From: Lates calcarifer
Taxonomy: Eukaryota; Chordata; Actinopteri; Centropomidae
Assembly: GCF_001640805.2 (NCBI RefSeq)
Contig: NC_066845.1
Coordinates: 18,292,307-18,356,306 of the forward strand
Length of the DNA stretch: 64,000 nt
Reading direction: 5' to 3'
Below the pieces are notes generated by a model, which was not told the DNA's origin, searched no databases, and saw only the letters and a program-made list of their open reading frames with translations. Below, piece by piece: positions 59,501 to 64,000 of this stretch; positions within the stretch are counted from its first letter, which is position 1, and each line of letters opens with the position of its first letter. The translations under genes were made by a program, and so were the position numbers.

Positions 59501-62500
59501 ACAGAGCGCCCTCACCACAGAGGTTGGTACACTGCGTCAGAACTGTAGCCAGCTAGAGAAGGCCATGGTGGAGCTTCAGGGAAATCTGGAAAGCAAGAAT
59601 GCCAGTCTAGCTTCCCTAAGCAATGACCTGAAGGTGGCGGAAGATCAATACAGCAGGCTGATGGGGAAGGTGGAGGAGATGCAAAACACTGTGACCTCTA
59701 GAGACAATACAGGTGAGTGATGATTTACAGTCAGAGAGCTGACTGTAAAATGGTATTGTCACCTTAACCCCTATTGTTAATGTAGATGTTTTTGAATTTC
59801 CCGTTTACAGTTCAGGAGTTGCGTCAGCAGATGGGTGGTCTTCAGAGCCAGCTTCAGCAGATTCAGCTGGAACGCAGCACCCTGCAGAGCCGACTGAAGA
59901 CCTCCCAGGCTGAGATTGACTCACTCCAGCAGGTTAGACAGTGGTACCAGCAGCAGCTGGCATTGGCCCAGGAGGCAAGAGTACGTCTGCAAAGCGAAAT
60001 GGCCAACATGCAGGTAAGGCTGATGCTGATGCAGGTGGTTTTGTCATAATCCCTTACATCAGACAAACAAAGGTTGACATGAAAAAATGAAGACATCCTA
60101 GGTGACATTTTTTGTGTTGTGCTATTTTTTTGCTCCCAGGCTGGACAGATGAATCAGATTGGTGTCCTGGAACATCTGAAGCTGGAGAATGTGACACTGT
60201 CTCACCAGCTCACTGAGACCCAACACCGCTCCATCAAAGAAAAAGAGCGTATTGCTGTTCAGCTGCAGAGCATTGAGGTATATTTTCCATTGTCCCTTTT
60301 TGACCTTATACTATTATATATTTTTAAGATTTTCTTAGTATTTATACTCCTTACTCTTTTCATAATGTTGTTGTTACCTATTGTTGCTGTCTCTGCTGCT
60401 ATAACGCTATAACAATTTCCCTCACAGGATCAATAAAGTACATCTATCTATTTATTCAGCTAGGGATCTTTTATATAATCAGGCTTTTCTATACTGAAAG
60501 CAGTGGTTTAAACATTGTGTACATAATTTTTTTAATAAGTAGATGTGTGTCTTTCAGCTGTTTGATATTATTTTTTTCAACTAATTGAGCATATTATTTA
60601 AAACATTTTACTGTCTGTGATGTAGGCCGATATGCTGACCCAGGAAGCTGCTTACAAGCAGATCCAGGATGCAAAGACCATGGTGGAAGATGACCTGCAG
60701 CACAAACTGGAGGAGTTCGAGGAAGAGCGAGAGCGCTTAATGAAACTGGCCAACACAGCCAGCACCCTGGAAAGGGAACTAGAACAGGTAGTCATGCCAA
60801 ATGTTACAGCGATTGGTTTTCCACCTTGTATGGTTAGTAAAATTCTTGCTGTATTCTGCTCTAAACTACCTGACTCTGTCTCTCTCAGGTGAAGTTGACC
60901 CTTTCCCAGAAGGATATGCAGCTGCAGGCCCTCCAGAAAGAACATCTGGAGCTGATGCGCCAGCTGACCGCCACTCAGGAGAACCTGCACACCAAAGAGC
61001 AGTCCATCAATCAGCTAGAGGCCCGCTACCTGGAGCTGGAGGCCCAGCTGGCCGAGCTGCAGACAGAGAGCAACGCCAAGGACGACAACATCCAGTACCT
61101 ACAGAATGAGAAGATTGTCCTAGAGGTGGCTCTGCAGGCAGCTCGGGCCGACAAGAGTGAACTTGATGAGGGTGCTGAGCGTCTCGGAGAGGATGTTCTG
61201 GTGGCCTCAGATGTCCTAGATCAGCTCAGACAGGAGATCCAGGTCAAAGCCAATCAGGTATGAGACAGGTGGGAGGTGAAAAAACAGAAACTAAATATTC
61301 ATGCATAGAGAAATGATCACATGCATGAATAAACCATCACCATTAACTGTACAGCAAATATTGACATTCCCCTCTGGGCTTAGACATCATTCCATCTACT
61401 TCTGTGCGGACACTTTGAGTTAGATATGTTATGGTTAGATACTTTCTCAGCCATGGTGAACAACAACTTTTTGTCTATAAAGCATTGTAGAAAATGCAGA
61501 GTTACTAGTGACTTGGTCTCATGGGCCTTGTTTTTGTACACATTTAGCATCAGTTTCGACCGAAATTCAGTAATTTAGTAATTCTAATGCAAGTAGTATT
61601 TAGCATCTGAGTTTTTTTCCCTTTGGGATTACCTCTCCACCATAATATAGTGAATAACAAATGACTTTTTTTGTTACAGATTGAAACTCTGCAACAAGAA
61701 AATGGTAACCTGAAGAAACAAGTTCAGAAATTTAAGGAGCAGTTCCAACAACAGAAGGTAAGACATGTCCATTGCTCCTTCATGAAATTGCGTTCAGCTC
61801 TCTCATAGTTAGTAGAAGACAGAAAAAAGTGTAGACTGTGTAGACTTTACATACATTTATAAAGCACTTGTCAGAAATCTACCAGCTGCTGAACGCTGAT
61901 GCTGTCGTGGGAGGATGTATTGTAGAACCAGATGGCTGTCATCTCAGAAGAATGCCCAAAGTGCTTGTTGACATGCCTCAGTGGATTGAGCAATAGGGGA
62001 TGCTGCTCATTTTGCAGTGACAGGCTGTCATAAAGATGGTGAAGTTAATTGACAGAGTGACAGTAATGTGAATTGTTATTTTATCTCTTATAAGGTTTTA
62101 GTTGTTGTAGACCATCTTCAGACTCATGCATTAGCATTCATTATTGATCAGAAATCCATGGAAAGCAAATTGCTGCACCTCTGGTGCTAAAGAAGAAAAA
62201 CTGTCTTCATTATCAACAAACTGATATCTTTTCACTGCATCTAAAGTAATTACATAGGTGGAAAGTCAGTGATGAGTCATTGTCAGTGCAGGATTTTTTC
62301 TTATAACATTAAATATAATCTATTTTAGATACATTTTTTAATGATACACTTGTGTAGCTGTACCTACATCAAAATTTGTGGATCAGTTCGAATATATTTA
62401 AAAGCTTAAAAGCTCAGAATTAACAAAAAATGACAAACATCACAGCTTTCCTCCACTGGTTTCTTGTAATATGTTGCAAAATGAAATATTGTGTGTAATA

Positions 62501-63843
62501 TGTGTTCCTGTTAGGAACAGACAAAAGGCTATTTGGCATCATAAAAGACATGTACAACTCTTCATGTATAGGTGTTCTTTATTCAGTGAAATATGTCTCC
62601 CTAAAGCCTAGAGATGATGCAGTGTGGGATTCAGATCCTGTCGCAGCACCCTCTCCTGCAGTGTATCTCCAGTACGCTGTGAAATGTCATTTTGCCTACT
62701 GCTTCGGTTGAGACAAATATGAGCGAGCCTACCCACATTCCTTGAAAGGAGAAAATACTGACTTAATTAGTGTTTTGTTTTATGTAAACCTTTCATCAGA
62801 CACACAATGCCACTGACTTCACAGGTGATGGTGGAAGCATATCGCCGGGACGCAAGCTCCAAGGACCAACTGATCAGTGAGCTCAAGTCCACCAAAAAGC
62901 GTCTGTTGGGGGAGGTGAAGGACCTGAAGCAGGAGCTGTTGGGCATCCAGGGGGAGAAGGAGAAGGCAGAGCTGGAGCAGGCCCGGCTGCAGAAGGAGGT
63001 GGTGAGAGTCCAGGAGCAGATGAATAACATGGAAGCTCATCTGCAAGCCATTCAGAATGAAAGGGATCAGTTAGAAACCCAGATCCAGGTAGTGTGATTT
63101 TATAATTTACTTTACAAAGTCAAAATAAAGTAAAGGAAAGCTGTCAGCCAGATCTGTATTGTAATGTTAGGTTTTTGGTTTTTCCTCCCTACAGTCTCTG
63201 CAGTTTGATCAGAGCCAGCTTGCAGCAGTGACACAAGAGAATGAAGGCCTTAGGAAACAGGTGGAGCAAATGGAGGCTGAAGCCAAAAAGTGAGTCATGT
63301 GCTCTTACAGATTTGTGGAGCTTGAATGATTCCCACAGCAATGACTTGGACCATGAGGCATTTCTGTTTTCAAGTGCTATTTATAAATACAAATATGGAA
63401 CATTGATTATGCAATCCCTGATCTCCGCATAGATACATGAGTCAGTACATGTGGTTTAAAAAGTACATCCATCCATATTATAGCACTTTTTTGTGTGCTA
63501 TCTATATCTGTAAACAAAATCTGATTTTTAACACCTACATCTTGTGTTCATATGTATGCATGGTCTACTGTGAAACTGATTTCTCCATGGACATTTATTA
63601 CTTTATTTTGCATATGCATCGAGTAGGGCCATCTCAGAGCAGAAGGTACGCATGAAGAGGCTGGGGACGGATTTGACCAGTGCTCAGAAGGAAATGAAGG
63701 CCAAACACAAGGCCTATGAGAATGCTGTGGGCATTCTGAGCAGGAGGCTCCAAGAGGCCCTGACTGACAAGGAGGCAGCTGAGGCAGAGCTGGTCAAACT
63801 CAAGGCCCAGGTGTCAGATGGGGGAAACAGCCAGGTCTTACAG
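53555..63843 (+). CDS. golga3: GOLGA3 (golgin-160), 5' part; runs off the window
   Basis: Coding exons: 53668-53839 (exon begins 53,555), 55365-55646, 56561-56673, 57194-57909, 58061-58169, 59406-59712, 59811-60013, 60140-60277, 60626-60787, 60889-61257, 61680-61757, 62825-63088, 63195-63289, 63627-63843. All junctions are GT-AG and in phase, totalling 3,225 nt and 1,075 aa of a protein of about 1,500. The N-terminal part (to about 430) is a Ser-rich head with LQSLRLSMPMQETEL, LEEQLKQYRVQR, LDPELMLHPE, SFLRTSVPRGPK and GNDSDSSSYSSVSTRGTYG, all matching human golgin-160. From about 440 on it is heptad-rich coiled coil. In the known family it is a Golgi-membrane golgin that acts in membrane traffic and dynein recruitment, is cleaved by caspases in apoptosis and is needed for sperm formation in mice. 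No odd residue or break was seen. Confidence 0.96.
53575..53616 (+). promoter_or_regulatory. golga3: short upstream ORF in GOLGA3 leader
   Basis: An ATG at 53,575 opens 13 codons (MLPAGLSPKKMVL) and stops at 53,616, 51 nt before the main start. Both ATGs of this ORF precede the main start in the same exon, so ribosomes must leak past or reinitiate. This would lower golgin-160 translation. Function is inferred from position only. Confidence 0.5.
53668..53839 (+). CDS. golga3: GOLGA3 first coding exon
   Basis: Two in-frame ATGs, at 53,668 and 53,674 (MEMETNQSE). I chose the first because it is preceded by an in-frame-stop-bearing leader. The encoded 57 residues are polar (Gln, Glu, Lys, Asn) and diverge from human, as the extreme N-terminus of this family does. 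The exon begins at acceptor TTTTCAG (53,554) with about 110 nt of leader, so a non-coding exon must lie upstream. Confidence 0.8.
53906..54009. repeat. 28-bp minisatellite in GOLGA3 intron
   Basis: Nearly four tandem units of TTATGTCTTAATGTGACACT plus about 8 bp (ATTCTATG / ATTCTATA / AT). The third unit is shorter by about 7 bp. Units are more than 90% alike, so the array is young and likely variable in length. Confidence 0.85.
57194..57909 (+). CDS. golga3: GOLGA3 large head exon with Golgi-targeting region
   Basis: A 716-bp exon encoding residues 190-427. It contains the TMTKEYSF-like block (here AMTKEYSFLRTSVPRGPKLG), a basic patch (KERKSRSPRPSKIHSLADYK) and a Ser/Asp-rich low-complexity stretch. 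In human golgin-160 this part carries the Golgi-targeting segment and a cryptic nuclear localisation signal exposed after caspase cleavage. The basic patch here is the likely counterpart. Confidence 0.85.
58540..59130. repeat. dispersed repeat, copy 3
   Basis: In GOLGA3 intron 5. It carries the same alternation in the opposite orientation: GAGCATGTTAGCGTGCTGAT, TTTTGCTCAGAGCGAGAG, CTGCTGTGCCTAAG, and upstream CCACCTATCAAATTTG. The reverse complement aligns with copies 1 and 2 over the GCATGCTAAC region. Confidence 0.55.
60395..60460 (+). mobile_element. 3' tail of a non-LTR retrotransposon
   Basis: Contains ATTTCCCTCACAGGATCAAT, AAAG and the short tandem ATCT tail. This is the standard 3' end of CR1/Rex-group elements and corresponds to the reverse complement of the tail at 19,321 in CHFR intron 8. 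Only the last 60 bp or so are recognisable. It lies in GOLGA3 intron 8. Confidence 0.6.
61258..62824 (+). other. GOLGA3 introns 10-11, no other feature seen
   Basis: Apart from the 26-codon exon at 61,680-61,757, this stretch shows no coding signal or classified repeat. The open frame at 62,502-62,711 has no splice-consistent neighbour. Confidence 0.5.
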
Positions 63844-64000
63844 GTACTGTATAAACCTACCAGACTTTTACAATTCCTTGAAAAATTCATAGCTCTAACA
63901 TAAAGTTTAGCACAGAGAAGTGTAGTACAGTATAGCCATTTGTTTTAATTGTATTTTTCAGTACAGAGTACGGTTTTAAACACTGATTAATAGGATTGCC

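Overview
This is nuclear DNA of a vertebrate, almost certainly a percomorph-type ray-finned fish. The genes are split by GT-AG introns, and the proteins are clear but diverged orthologues of human genes. The interspersed repeats are ones typical of teleosts: Tc1-like elements, the 'cagtggtggaaaaagtactc' DNA-transposon family, non-LTR retrotransposon tails and long CA/GT tracts. There are no operons, CRISPR arrays, rRNA or tRNA genes.

Layout. 1-14.7 kb has no supportable intact gene. It holds a possible 3' UTR end (about 1-880), a long repeat-poor stretch that reads like regulatory non-coding DNA (0.9-9.8 kb), a nested transposon cluster (9.8-10.7 kb), a broken eIF4G-like MIF4G fragment (12.3-12.65 kb) and a 21-bp tandem array (13.75-13.85 kb). 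14.7-27 kb is CHFR on the + strand: 17 coding exons, 620 aa, all splice phases consistent, with FHA, RING, cysteine-rich and PBZ regions. 29.2-50.3 kb is a - strand gene I do not recognise. I assembled 7 coding exons with consistent phases (about 772 aa): signal peptide, one CUB-type module interrupted by a long low-complexity insert, one membrane helix, and a cytoplasmic tail of about 420 residues. Its first coding exon is only 27 codons long. 53.6-63.8 kb is the 5' three-quarters of GOLGA3 (golgin-160) on the + strand: 14 coding exons giving 1,075 aa; the gene runs off the right edge.

CHFR and GOLGA3 are neighbours in the same relative orientation in human (12q24.33), so the synteny is ancient. 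The unknown CUB-module receptor-like gene sits between them, tail-to-tail with CHFR and head-to-head with GOLGA3. I do not recall such a gene between them in human; this is the most interesting content of the window. CHFR acts in the nucleus (mitotic-stress ubiquitin ligase), golgin-160 on Golgi membranes, and the CUB protein is predicted at the cell surface or in the secretory pathway. Nothing in the sequence links the three functionally.

Introns carry Tc1-like remnants, a retrotransposon tail, three copies of one dispersed repeat family and several microsatellites. All exon limits were read by eye from splice consensus and reading phase and have no transcript support.
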